This document shows positions 33,812 to 45,071 of a stretch of DNA of 64,000 bases, one piece after another (the first letter of the stretch is position 1; each line of letters begins with the position of its first letter). The notes under the pieces are model-generated. The model was not told the DNA's origin. It saw nothing but the letters and a program-made list of their open reading frames with translations, and searched no databases. The DNA comes from Microdochium bolleyi. Lineage: Eukaryota > Ascomycota > Sordariomycetes > Xylariales > Microdochiaceae. A program made the translations under genes and the position numbers. Where the stretch lies: NCBI GenBank assembly GCA_001566295.1, contig KQ964256.1, positions 248,001 through 312,000 of the forward strand, given 5' to 3'.

Positions 33812-35885
33812 TCACTCACGCCTGCCACGCCGTGCGCTGTCTCTTCCAAACGGCCGCTCGAAATGTGCGTGCGGATCGGGGAATTGCATAACGTCCTCTT
33901 GGTCGTGGCGGCGGCGGCGGCTCCCGCGACGGCGTAGATCATCGTCATCATCACGGGGATAAGGTGTAGCCGGGACACCGTAGTCTTCCCGAGCAAGCCT
34001 CGAGGGTAGTCGTGAGGCGGGTGAGGGGCCCCGAACAGAATAGCGCGCGTAAACCACACGCGTAGGCGAGAAGGACCGCAGCGGCGACGAGCTCGGAGAA
34101 GGTGGAGATGGGTGCGGCGTGTACCGCGGTTGCCTGCCCTGATCCTCGTAGGTAGGCTGTCGCGGTGAGCGAGACGTTCTGGTGTACGTGTAGTTGTTCT
34201 CTGGTCCACTATCCAAGTGGTTGTCATCGTGGGTGAAGTGCCCGTACTGTGGTGTGGATGTCGTCCGTGGAACAGCATCCCGAGGCAAAGCATCACGAGT
34301 CACTGGGTCGTGGTAGGCTCGAGGCGGTGTGTGGGATCGCTCTCGAAGGGTCTCAGTCCGAGGCCGCCGCTGGGAATATCGGTTTCTGGGACGAGTTTCG
34401 GACTCGATGATATGCTCGCCGTCGCATCCGTCGTAGAGAACGTCTTTGGCACGTGCTGCTTTGAGCGCCTCCTCTCTGGCTTTACGCGCCGCCTTTTTAG
34501 CCTCTTCCTCGTCTTGGTGACGCTTTTTCTCTGCCTGTTCGCCTGCCCGCAGGCCTTCGAGCCGCGCCTTCTTGATCATTTCCTCAACGCTCCGGCGCTT
34601 GGCTTCTTGGCGCTCCTGTTCTTCTCGAAACTGTTGTTGCTCTTTATGTTGCTGGATTATCGCTTCGAGCTCCTCAGTCCGCCTTGCCGCGCTATCCCAT
34701 TCACGTCGGTGCTGCGTTTCAACATATGCCGCAGCCTCGCAGCGGGCTCTATCCAAGAAATGTTCCGCGCAGAGGTCATGTTCTTGTCGGGAAGCTTCGT
34801 GGCTGCGCTGTTGGTTGCAGCTTGGGACGATGCAGGCATGCAAATCGTTACAGAATTCACCCTTGACACGGGCCGCGCTGGTGCACCCTTCAGCACAGCA
34901 CTCATGGAGACTGCAGAAGGCGGCATTGGCAAGAGTAAGTGAGAAGCGGCTAGCTGAGCAGTCGGGAGCCTGGCAGCGGTCTAATTTGGTACTCGTCAGC
35001 CTTTGGTCCATGGGAAAGTCCTGATAGCGGACGCACTACTTACGGTCTATGCAGAAGAGTGAGTCCTTCCCACGCGGCAGCTCGCACCGTGCGATCTGGC
35101 AACAATGATCGGTGCAGAAGTAGGAGTCAGACGATGCGAACTCGCGACAGGGAGAAGCATGGCAGGCGCGGTGTTTCTCGCAGCGTCCCGAATCAGTGGC
35201 GCGATGGTGGCACTTGCGCACAGCGCACTCATGATGTGCGCAGAAGTCGCCCCCTTCCGCGGGTGTGCGTCGGCAGTTGCTTTGGGAGCATGTGTGGTGC
35301 TGAGCACATTCTCTGCGGCCTGGAAGGCTCGGCTCGATGCATTCTTCGTGACGGCAACGATCTTTAGACGGATGTTAATAAGTGACACGGTTGCCGGCGG
35401 GGAAAAGACCTTACGAGTGCTGCAGAACCAAGGAAGGGGAGCATCTGGCCCCATGTTCTTGCCCTGCTCAGGGCATCCATGGAAGGAACATTTCAAATCT
35501 GCAAACAAAGGATCAGTTAAGTTTGGTGTTGTTCTGTGGATGAGCTGGAAGAAGTGCCGCTTACGAGCCGGACAAAGTTGTGCCCCGGGGAACGTAGGTG
35601 TGCGGCAGAAATCGGGATAGATGTCAAGGTGTCTAATGCAAGCGTCTGTATGAAACACTGGGTTAGATCATGCGCGCTTGGTGAGAAAATCACGGAGGAC
35701 CTGGACTTACGGTCTTTGCAGAAGTCTGAATACTCAACAGCCCCAGAATAACCAGAGATGTACCTCTTGCAGTGCGTCCTTACGCATCCTTTGATGGCAC
35801 ACTTCCTGTCACCGTGGGACACGATTGAGCTGCGCGAAACACCGAATGCCGAGCTTCGGCTGGCGTACGGCGTTCGAGACGTCAT
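33812..35885 (-). CDS. Tandem CCCH-type Cys/His-repeat protein with coiled coil
   Basis: Five exons (35885-35711, 35645-35565, 35498-35415, 35361-35044, 34980-33812) encode 608 residues. Residues about 40-290 hold eleven modules of the form C-x4-C, a variable stretch of about 9-20 residues, then C-x2-H (one C-x3-H; module 2 lacks one Cys). Such spacing suggests zinc binding, but it is not the classic CCCH finger (C-x8-C-x5-C-x3-H). All four introns are phase 1 and split the last His codon of a module, so exons 2 and 3 are single modules (81 and 84 nt) and exon 4 is five modules (318 nt). A Glu/Lys/Arg-rich coiled coil follows (about 300-400), then a Ser/Pro/Arg-rich disordered tail. Family not recognised. 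The start is the first ATG after an in-frame stop. Confidence 0.82.
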
Positions 35886-38755
35886 AATGGGTCGTGTTGG
35901 TTGGAGTGCTCGACCTTCGTCTGTGTGGGACGTGGATTGGTAACTGGAATGAAAAGAGCCGAAAGGCTTGTGTGAGTACAAAAGTTGTCAATGAGAGATG
36001 ATATGGAACAGGCCGATTCGCCACGGCTCTTCGAGGCGCGAGAGGGCATTATTATAATATTTCCGACAACACAATAAGCCTCGCTGAGCTATTCACATCG
36101 AACCTCGATCAGACTTGCGACAGTTGCCAAGATCCCTGGGTGACCAGATGCAAACGTGACTGTTAAGCAGAACAAGGATGGGAGGGCCTCCCGTGTGGTA
36201 TGGCCATATGGGGTGGCTCAGCCCTGCAGTGCAAGGAAGGTGGCCCCCAACTCGTCCAAGCCACACCGCAAGTGTAGAATCCTCGTGTGAAGACTCGCCA
36301 GAGGAATCCTCTGATAGGCCACCTCTTGTGGGGTACTACCCGATTGGGGTTCTTCGACACTCAATGAAGACCCGCAGGGGAGAGAGAACAAAGAGGAAAG
36401 AATGGGACCTGTTGGCTGTTGGTTGCTGTCGGTGCTGCCCTCCTGCAGATTTCGTGTCCTGGCGGGGAATCGCTTTTGCGACGCGCCTTCTGTAACAAGC
36501 TTCTTGTGCTGCGGATCCAGCGGTCAATTTTGTCGTGCGATACACGCTGCCGCGGGACACCTCTGCGCATACTGACCGACTCGAGACAATCCGATTCTAT
36601 TCGATAAACCCGACGACCTTCTCCGCGTTTATCAAGCCGCGTCACCTCGAGAATCAGAAGTTATTAGAAGCATGGCACCGTTGAGCAAGTGATCTAACAT
36701 GGCCTCTGAACACGGTCGGCACAAGTAGAAAAAGCTCATCAGATGACGCGACCACATCGCTCAGCTACCAAAGTAACTTTACCAAGCTTCTGTCCGCACG
36801 ATCCTCATCAGTAGTCATCGAAGATTCGAGAAAGAACTGCTCCAAATCTTGCGACATTGTACAAAATCGGCATGAGCCACAATCATCGACCGATAATGTT
36901 GGCCAGGGGCATTTTTCAGCGTAGCAGGTGTGCTTTTCTGCCAGAGCAACCCCTTACCGTTCTCCAGTCGACTGCGCCCAACCATAGCCCCTGCCTCAGG
37001 CCGAGTTCTTTGATTGAGCCTGGCTGCCATCGATTGTCGAAACAGGCGGTGAGTCAGCAGAGTCGAGGCTGCCTCGGCCAGACGATGGAGAGGTGGGTGG
37101 CACAAGCGACCAACAGCGTCGGGGACAAAGTGACGTGTGTGGCACAAGGGTCTTTCATCCCGACACCGCTTCTAGCCCAGCCTGGACGGGTCACAGGCCA
37201 ACAGTTCTTGGCAGTGCAGCCTGATAATTCCAGACCGCTCGTGACTCGTGCTGCGGCTGAAGATTGATGTTCCTAGTGTAGATGTGTGCCATATGATGTC
37301 TCACTTTCAATCGTGGGGTACGCTGGCCCACTGGGAATCATTCATGCCACAGCACATGCCTTGATACGCAAGTTGGGGACCCTGACAAGACGCGACATCT
37401 AAGCATCGCTTGAGATTTGGGTCAATGAAGCACTTGACATTGATCGCTTGCCTGAACCAGGTGGGGAGCTCTCGAGCGAAAAAGATGCTGCGGGCTCAAA
37501 CGAGACCGTTCTCAAGGCACAGGATGAAGATCTAGCCAAGCCTCCGATCGGAGTGCAGTTCGAGCAGGGAGAAACTGTCCCACGTTGCTCAAACAGGCCT
37601 CCGTTGAGTCCTGGTAGCAGTTGGCTGCGGCCGTCCGTCAAAGTGCCTTGGGCAGCGAGGCAGGGATGGAGAGAATGAAAAGTGGAACTCAGCCCTGTTC
37701 GCATCAAGTCTTGACAACCACAAAAACGAGCAAGCCTGGCTGGAAACCTTTCGGCCACTAAAGAATTCTCGCAAGGACGTTTTTAGTTGCCATCAAGCTT
37801 CAGTGATGCATCCCGATATACTTGTGGAATCCTGTGCAGGCCAGCTCGGCGTACAGGCTGCGCAGATGGCCATCGTCAGAGCTGCCCACTTATACCTTAA
37901 ACTGGGCTGGGATACGAAGTAACAACTGCTTGGTTAGATGCAATAGGCTCACTCACAACTCCCGCAACGTTTTTTCGAGAATGAAGTATGAACCCAGGCT
38001 CATCGCGTCCATGACAAGCGCCGCCTCCGAACTTCGGGAAAGGAGTAAGCGGCCATTTACGAAAACAGACGAAACTGTCCGCAAGGCACATTGGATCAGA
38101 ATTGGGGCGCCTGATTTTAGCCAAGAGGGTGTTTTGATGGCCGTCCAGATCTTCCATGAATGCTTGCGCGGGCTTGTATTTGAGGGCAACTTGAGCCCCG
38201 CTTTGGAAAGCAGAAAGTGTACGGCTGCGTTCTTCACTCCCCTGGCTGTAATCTTCGCGGATGTCTTCGTGGTCGTTCGCTTGTGCATGTGGTCGTAAAA
38301 GATTGGGCCGGCATTCCCATCGTCTGCCTTGGAGACACAAAGATCCTAAAACAAAAGGCTTTCCCCAGAGATCCAGCCACCATGTTTGTTCGCAGATGCA
38401 GTGAGCTGAAGCGAGGTTAGTAGTAACATGTTGATGTCCATCAGTCCAAGGACTCCACACAGCCACATGAGAATGCGGCTACTTGAGTAAAGAGACAGCC
38501 TCACAGGGCAGGCTCTTTTGCACTAAGAGTTCTAAACATCATTTGTCCGAGAGCGGGTCGCCCTGCTGTAAACAGAGAAGCAAGGCAGCGAGGCAGCCAG
38601 GCCAAACGATATCCTGCCGGGGCCATCTCCCCCTGGGAGCAACCTCCTCGCCTAAGCCAGAGCCTATTCCTGCAACGCTGGGACGATCACACAGCACACA
38701 GTCGCTGCTTCATCTCATTCGCCTGGGTGAGCCACCAGCACTCAACTTTGCCACG
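35886..38755. other. Intergenic region, no gene recognised
   Basis: This 2.9-kb stretch has no plausible coding sequence on either strand; the frames present are short, lack motifs and overlap one another. The first few hundred bases should hold the promoter of the minus-strand Cys-repeat gene and the last few hundred that of the DUF4470/MYND gene. No repeat is recognised. Confidence 0.5.
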
Positions 38756-41700
38756 ATGCTCACCATCGCAGCTCTCAATCGCGTCAACTTCCACTACCCC
38801 GTCAGGAACACCCCCGCTGTCTCCCTCACACAGAATCTGCCTTATGGGCAGCATGCCGCCGTGTTCTCCCTGGGCTGTGGAGATCTCCGCCACCTGCTCT
38901 TCACAAGCCATATCGATGGTAAGAAATATTACACCAACACGCTCGTGGGATCTCCTTGTACGTGTGAGGCAAACACTGACTCAAAATAGAACGCCCCCTC
39001 GACTTTACTGGTTGCGATCTCCAGCCCGCCGTCCTTGGTATGTTGCCCAAGCCACACGGCGACCGAATTCCAGCCACTGACCCATGAGCAGCACGCACTG
39101 CTCTCCGCCTGACTCTAATTGCTGATGGAAAGCACGAGACTCATTTTGACAATGTCTGGGAGATCTACTATCATTTCAAGATCACCAACTCCTCACTTGA
39201 ACTTCTTCAGAACCAGGCGGAAAAGCTTCACGCACTGGGTGAGACGTTCGAGGAATGGCAATCAGACGCCTATGGAAGCAACGTTCACTTTTGCGACGAT
39301 GGAACACTGTGGGAAGTTTGCCTGATCTGGGACTTTTATGCCAAAGCCGATGCTGCTGGCCTCAAGAAATACTTCGACCGAGTCAAAGCCGTGCGACGCG
39401 ACAAAGACTTGACCGGCTGGGCCACCTTGGCCGCTGTCAGATGCGCTGCACCCGCGATTTCCAATGCCATGTTCGACATGCCCAAAGCTCATGTGCACTA
39501 CTGGCAGCACGGCACTACATCGACCCACCGGGACGCCATCTCAGCCTCGACCAACTTCAATCCTTGCTTCTCCACGCCTGGCGGGAATGCCTTGCTTCAC
39601 TACGGTTCCGATCCCCTCCTCGGCTTCCACCTGGCGACTGCCTACGCTCCTGTCGACACTGCCACAGCTCCCAACAATAACAAGGTCACGATTCGGCAGC
39701 AGAGCATCCAGAACCTTGCCGATGCTGCCAGGAACAAGTTTAGGGACTGGGCTCGCTCCTTTCAGAAGCGATCCTCCACCGTCACTGTCCGCCTTTATGC
39801 CGGTGATGCAGTGTCGTTTGGCCATTTGCTTCAACTGAAGCAAGCAGGAAAAGAAGGTCCCGCGTGCCTCTACCGGGACAGAAACCACTTTGATCCCGCC
39901 TCACTGAACAAGAGCTTGTTCGCTGCTGGTGACACCGCTGCACCCACCACATTCGATGTTATCGACACGTCGAACCTGGCAGACCACGTAGGCGTGCTGA
40001 ACTTCTTCGTTGCCGCACGTCCACTGCTGCGCACCGAGCCCTGGGCAGCCTTCTACACTGAGACGCTCTTGCAGTACGAAGGTACCTTTCAGGCCGCTTT
40101 GGAAGGTCTCCTCTGCGGTAAGCTGCGGACTGTGTCTCTGCTTATTGGCCTGGTGCTCGTGGACGTAGCCACCAACACAGCACCGTCAGCGGCAGCCGAG
40201 ATCTCCGTCAAATCGCTCAAGTCCAGCTTGACGGGGTCTCGGAGCCCCCAACAACAGCAATTCACCAGGCTGCTCTGGAAACAGCCCATGCGTAGCCGCA
40301 CTTTTCATGCTGTGGTACCTCTACCTCTGGCATCTCCTGGTATTGCCCCAATTACTTGGACCCCTTCTGAGCTGGCAAAAGTTCTTTATTCGGTGTATGT
40401 GGGAATGTTCGACCGCCGAAGACCTTGACGAACTTATGGCGAGTGCCTTGATGGGCAATCTCCTGAAGCACTCCCTCCCCAACTACCAGCGTGCCAGCTT
40501 TGTAGCTTTCCTCAGGCTCGTCAAGACCACCGTCAACACCAACTGGGATGCGATGGTGGACCACCTTTTGGCCCTCATCCAGGACGACAGCCGACTTGGT
40601 ACCCGTGCTAACTACTGGCAAGAGCTGTATCTCTGGATGCACATGCTTGGCGTTCACTCCGTCGACGCCCTCAAGAGAGACCCCACCACCCTCGGCCATC
40701 GTGGCAGGCAGCAGATCCACAGGTGGAAGAACATTCCCGAGGTCATTGCAGTCACTCTGAAAGTCCCCCGCAAGCACCTCGCCTTCTACACGTCCTTCAG
40801 AGACGTCTCGGCGGTCGGCACGCCGCCCATAGGTTGCAGTGTGTCCAACCACTCGTCCTACCTCTCAGGCTGGTTGAACCAGTTCGCCGCGGTGCTGACC
40901 GGCTTTGGTAGCATACGCACCCCGCGGGTCCCGGTTCACGAACGACTTCGAGCTTCTCGTTGACGAGGACCGTGAAGGCTGGAGTGGCAGTGCTCCGCTG
41001 CTAGTGCCCGTCTATGTTCCGACCTGGATAATATTGCAAGAAGCTCGCGGCGTCAAGGTTTCACTCTGCCTGCTGAACACCCCACAGACGGTGCATGCGT
41101 TTATGTAAAAGCTTGGCCCCATGCTTCAAGTCTTTGAGGCCGAATCTGACGATCTCCAGCATGTTTACTTTTCTAAGGCCATGCCGGGGCTGGCTGCCCG
41201 GTTCCCCAGCACCGCCCCTACGAAGAAGTCCGAGTCTTCCGTGTCCAAAGGCGGCATCTTCTCAGTCAGTGCCAGGGCCGAGGATATGGACGAGCCGGTC
41301 ATCACGAGCCTCGCGAGTCGCGCTGACATCCTGGAGGAGGGCCCCAAGGAGCTGATCTAGGGCGGCTGTAGCGTCAGAGCCAAGTCGCTCACGGCCTTCA
41401 CCTTTGAAGTCACCCTCGGCAGCAGCGATGTCAAGTACCACCTGGACTTTCGGGTCCCGGTAGTCGCATCATCCGTCAAGACGCTCATCGCCCGCAAGTC
41501 TTCGTACACTGAACTCGTCGCCAACGCGACGAGGGAGTACCGTGCCCCGAGCTCCTTCAGATTTCCCGTGCAGCGTCACCAGGGTGCCCTGCTGCTGTGG
41601 AACATGTCGCTCGTCGACCTGGCCAAGCAGCCGCGCCTCAAGGCCACCACCGAGAAGCACATCAAGCTGGGGTGGCTCCTGTTGCACATGGGCATCCGAA

Positions 41701-42611
41701 TGTCCGCGCGGGAGCGCTACCTCCGGGACAACCCTTCTGCATCCATGACCGCTGAGGAGCGCGTGATGCGCGATATCAAGGAATCCCTCAGCTACATGAT
41801 GATGCACGTCGCAGGTGTGCAGAAGGACCCAGCTTCGCTGTTTGCCATCAGTTGCGCAGAAGCCGAGGGCATCAACATGCTGGTCATCGTCTCGTCGCTG
41901 CGCCTCGATCTGGCGTGTCGCACCGTGTTTCTTGACGCCGCCGTCGTCCAACTCACATACGAACTCATCGACATCATGCTGCGCACCTTGGGGAGCTGGA
42001 CCGACAAAAAGCAGCTCTGTCACCTCAAAGTCAGCACCGACGAACTGCGCCTGTGGAAGACCCTGCTGCCCGTCTGGGCCGAGCGCTGCCGCGGAAATAT
42101 CTGGCAGCACAAGACCGGCCCCCGCCGCGAGTACGAGGCTGCTGGGCGAGTTCCCGTCACCTGTGAACAGAGCACGGACTGCCTGTGCTCGTGCGGGCGC
42201 GGCCAGTTCCCGGTCGACTACAAGATTTCAGACTCAAAGGCGTTCAAACTTCTCGCAGAACACGCCACGCGCGTCGCGATATCGCCCATCTTCTTCTCCC
42301 CCTTAGTCGAGGACCCGCAGTGCCCGTCCGTGTCTGCGACCGATCGAGACTTCTTCGGCTCGGCCGCCGGCAGCAGGGCATGTGTTGCTGCCGCGTTCGG
42401 CGATGAGACGCCGAGATGCAATCGCTGCGGCAAGGCTGGGGTAGCTGCTGCAGCTGACGATGCTGCTACCAACAACGCCGGCGGCGGTGGTGGTGGTGCT
42501 GAAGGTCGTGCCGCGCTCAGGGTCTGCAGCGGGTGCAAGAAGGCCCGATACTGCTCTCGGGGATGTCAGCGAGCGGATTTGAAGACGCACAAGCTCGTTT
42601 GCGGCAAGTGA
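38756..42611 (+). pseudogene. DUF4470 / MYND zinc-finger protein, disrupted
   Basis: The coding sequence can be followed from MLTIAALNRVNF at 38756 through exons 38756-38918, 38990-39037 and a long third exon from 39092. The N-terminal part (AVFSLGCGDLRHLLFTSH) matches the DUF4470 domain. The C-terminus is a MYND zinc finger: CNRCGKAG near 42418, a Gly-rich insert, then CSGCKKARYCSRGCQRADLKTHKLVC (ends 42608). The third exon is broken. Homology passes from one frame to the next near 40406-40415 and again near 40905-40940; each shift is consistent with one extra base or two missing. In the third frame there is a TAA at 41106-41108 and a TAG at 41358-41360, with family-like sequence on both sides. 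No intron fits these breaks. Assembly error could explain a shift but not easily all four lesions. Relatives act as fungal MYND proteins of unknown role. Confidence 0.82.
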
Positions 42612-43162
42612 GGCATTGCCCGGTTCCTAGGTGAGGGCGACATCTGATGTGGGTTTGATTGCAAGAACAAATCCGAGCATAGGGTGTTGCTTTCATTTGT
42701 GCTGGAGTTGTGACACGCATGAGAACCCCGCCGCTGTCAGAACCTCCAGGCAGCCATCGGCGCGAAGGAATGAATGTTCTCCATGCCATGCTGCAAGCAA
42801 TGCCGCAGATAAGTGTAGATTTAGCCGATGTAGAAAAAACCGGTGCCACAATGACGAAATGGCAGTCTTCTGGCAACGTGGAGCTTCCACCACGTTTTTG
42901 CACCATAGTCGAGCCTCAATCGCAAAGTAGCACAGCCAAATAAGCAAATGCACTGTTTCACATCTCCAAATTGCTCATGTTTGCATGATTTTACTGTATT
43001 TCGTGGCTCTCTTTCCCGAGGCCTTGTCGTCATCGTCATCATCGTGCGGACGCTATCTCATACACACACTCTCTCTCCTCCTTTCATGGTATCATACAAC
43101 AAAACATCGGCTCCCATCGATGGGATGAATTTCAAACGTCCCATTTTGCAGGCTCGGGTGCT
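42612..43162. other. Convergent intergenic region
   Basis: This 551-bp stretch is A/T-rich toward the middle and lies between the MYND pseudogene 3' end and the 3' end of the minus-strand small protein gene. No gene is recognised. Confidence 0.5.
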
Positions 43163-43487
43163 TTACTTGGGGCCCTTGCCCTGGCCGGCGGTGGGGCCCT
43201 GAGACAGGCCGGAGCTGTGGCCGCCGCTCGCGGGGAGGCCCTCGATGGCCTCGCCATGCTCAGGCTCGGGCATGGGCGCCGTCTTTTCGGCGCGGGCGAC
43301 GTGGTCGGTCTGAGGAGTCACAGGTCGCCGGGTCAGTCCTGAGACAAGTTCCACACGGATAGTGCTGCATGATGGTGGCACGGGGCAGATGACATACCTG
43401 GGGCTCGTTGCCGGCGCCGTGGACAATGTTGTGCATGTCGTCGCCCAGCTCGGGGGCGTTATGGGCGTGGGATCCGTCGCGAGGCAT
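43163..43487 (-). CDS. Small hydrophilic protein (78 residues)
   Basis: Exon 1 is 43487-43398 and exon 2 is 43309-43163, across an 88-bp intron with GTATGT donor and CAG acceptor, both in phase 0. The 78-residue product starts MPRDGSHAHNAPELGDD and ends in a Gly/Gln/Ser/Lys-rich tail. It contains no hydrophobic core, no Cys, and is rich in Gly, His, Ala and acidic residues, so it is likely intrinsically disordered. Small, glycine-rich hydrophilic proteins of this kind in fungi are often stress-induced (hydrophilin-like); that role is an inference from composition. The segment DDMHNIVHGAGNEPQ resembles conserved blocks in small fungal proteins I have seen without a name. Confidence 0.72.
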
Positions 43488-45071
43488 GTTTGCGGTGATT
43501 GAGTGAGGCTGTGGGATGTGGGTTGTAATGAGTTGTTTCTTCTGATGCAAGGTACAGAGTGAATGGATTGGTAGAGGAAAGAGAAACGACCGGGCTCCGA
43601 GGGTCAGCAGCAACGAGAGTTATATCATGAGATCGGCCGAGTGACGTTTGTCTCTGTAACCCCTCGATTAAGATTGACGTCATATCCGCCCGAGCTTGCT
43701 TCGTGGCAGGAAGGGGACACGCGACCGATGCCACTCGCCGTCGCCTCGCCCCGCCGGTACCTACCGTGTTGTGACCGAAGGTAGCGTAACACGAGCTAGC
43801 CGCAGTGAGCCAGATGTTGATCGATCCGAGAGCTGCGGGCGGGTGGGTGTCGAGGACGTCATGTCGCGATGTGGAAGCTGCGGGAAGCTGGGGCTCATGT
43901 TCTCAAAGTGTGGGGATCTGCACCGGCACTCGCGGCATGCCAGGCCGCCCCGCTGTAACCGTGGATCCAGGCACCACAGGGGGGGAGGAAACACTCCGCC
44001 CTCCCTGGTCCTGCGCACGGATTCCAATTTCCGCCACAAACAGTGCCGCCGAGCTGGGACCACCAAGACAGCCTGTCAAAGTGCTGCACGTCTGACATCT
44101 GAAGGCCGTGGGCCTGGATCTGAGATCGATGCCGGTCTTGTGTACCCGGCGACTGCCGATTGTGCTGCTGCATCGCGGTGTTGTACCGTAGCTCTGCGAG
44201 CTGGCGGACCGTGGAGTGGGCCTCGCTCATTCAGCCTCGCCTTGACGCAGCTTCTCCGCCACGTGGGACAAGGCGATCGACCTCCTGTGTTTTGGTCATA
44301 GGAAGCGCAGCTAGTCGTGGCATTTGTCCTGGGTAAGGGCGCCGTAGGCGACAGAGAGTTCTATGGCAGCAATGGTCTGCGTACACCAGGATAAATAGGT
44401 CAGTGTGCAGCTTCAACCCAACAAGCACTCATGAAATCGTAAGTGTTGAGTTTTGGCCTATTTCCGTGTTCAAGAATGCTCAGTTCTCGTAGCTTGCTGC
44501 ACACGAAAATGGAATCCTCCTTGTTTAGTTCAACTCATGTCGGTATCAGATTTTCCAGAAAGCGTACACTTTGCATAATTTGAAGCAAACGTTGAGACGT
44601 TTAGACACCCCTGCCCTTTGTTGGTCTGTCGCCAAAAGCCTGCCTCACAAGAGCTTCACTTTGAGGTCAAAAAACAGAGAGATCTCTAACTTCCACCCAA
44701 GCGAATACTACAAACTGAGTCTTCGCACTCCGCACACGTCGCACTGCCATCTTCTCAGGGCTTTCTTCAAATACTCGACCTATCATTTCCGCATTGCCTT
44801 GTGCTATCTTGCAAGTTGCTTTAATTTGATCTGTACCCTACTTGTTTCCTCTGCATTGCACATCCGCCACCTCATCCTACGATTCACCCCAGGGAACCGC
44901 AGCAGCTGGCCTCTCAATTTAATCAATGCAACTCTGGAATCTCACGAGGACCGACAGATCATCTGCAGCAAGCTTCGAGTACTCCCCCGTGGGGATATCG
45001 CCATTCTCAAGAGCCCTCACCTTGTGATCACTCTTGCCGCTCTTCGACAACTTAAAAACTCAAGGTCCGCC
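43488..45071. other. Divergent intergenic region, probable leader of kinase-like gene
   Basis: This 1.6-kb stretch lies between the small minus-strand gene and the kinase-like gene. From 44571 the frame of the kinase-like gene is open but has no ATG before 45072. The segment 44600-45070 is pyrimidine- and CA-rich and probably serves as promoter and 5' leader. No separate gene is recognised. Confidence 0.5.

Noticed and set aside
40307..40963. Separate 218-residue gene within the MYND locus
   Set aside because: Its first 33 residues are a shadow of the upstream frame and the rest continues the DUF4470/MYND protein; it is a frameshifted piece of one gene.
44571..45071. N-terminal extension of the kinase-like protein
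   Set aside because: The frame is open but contains no ATG before 45072, and the sequence looks like a pyrimidine-rich leader.
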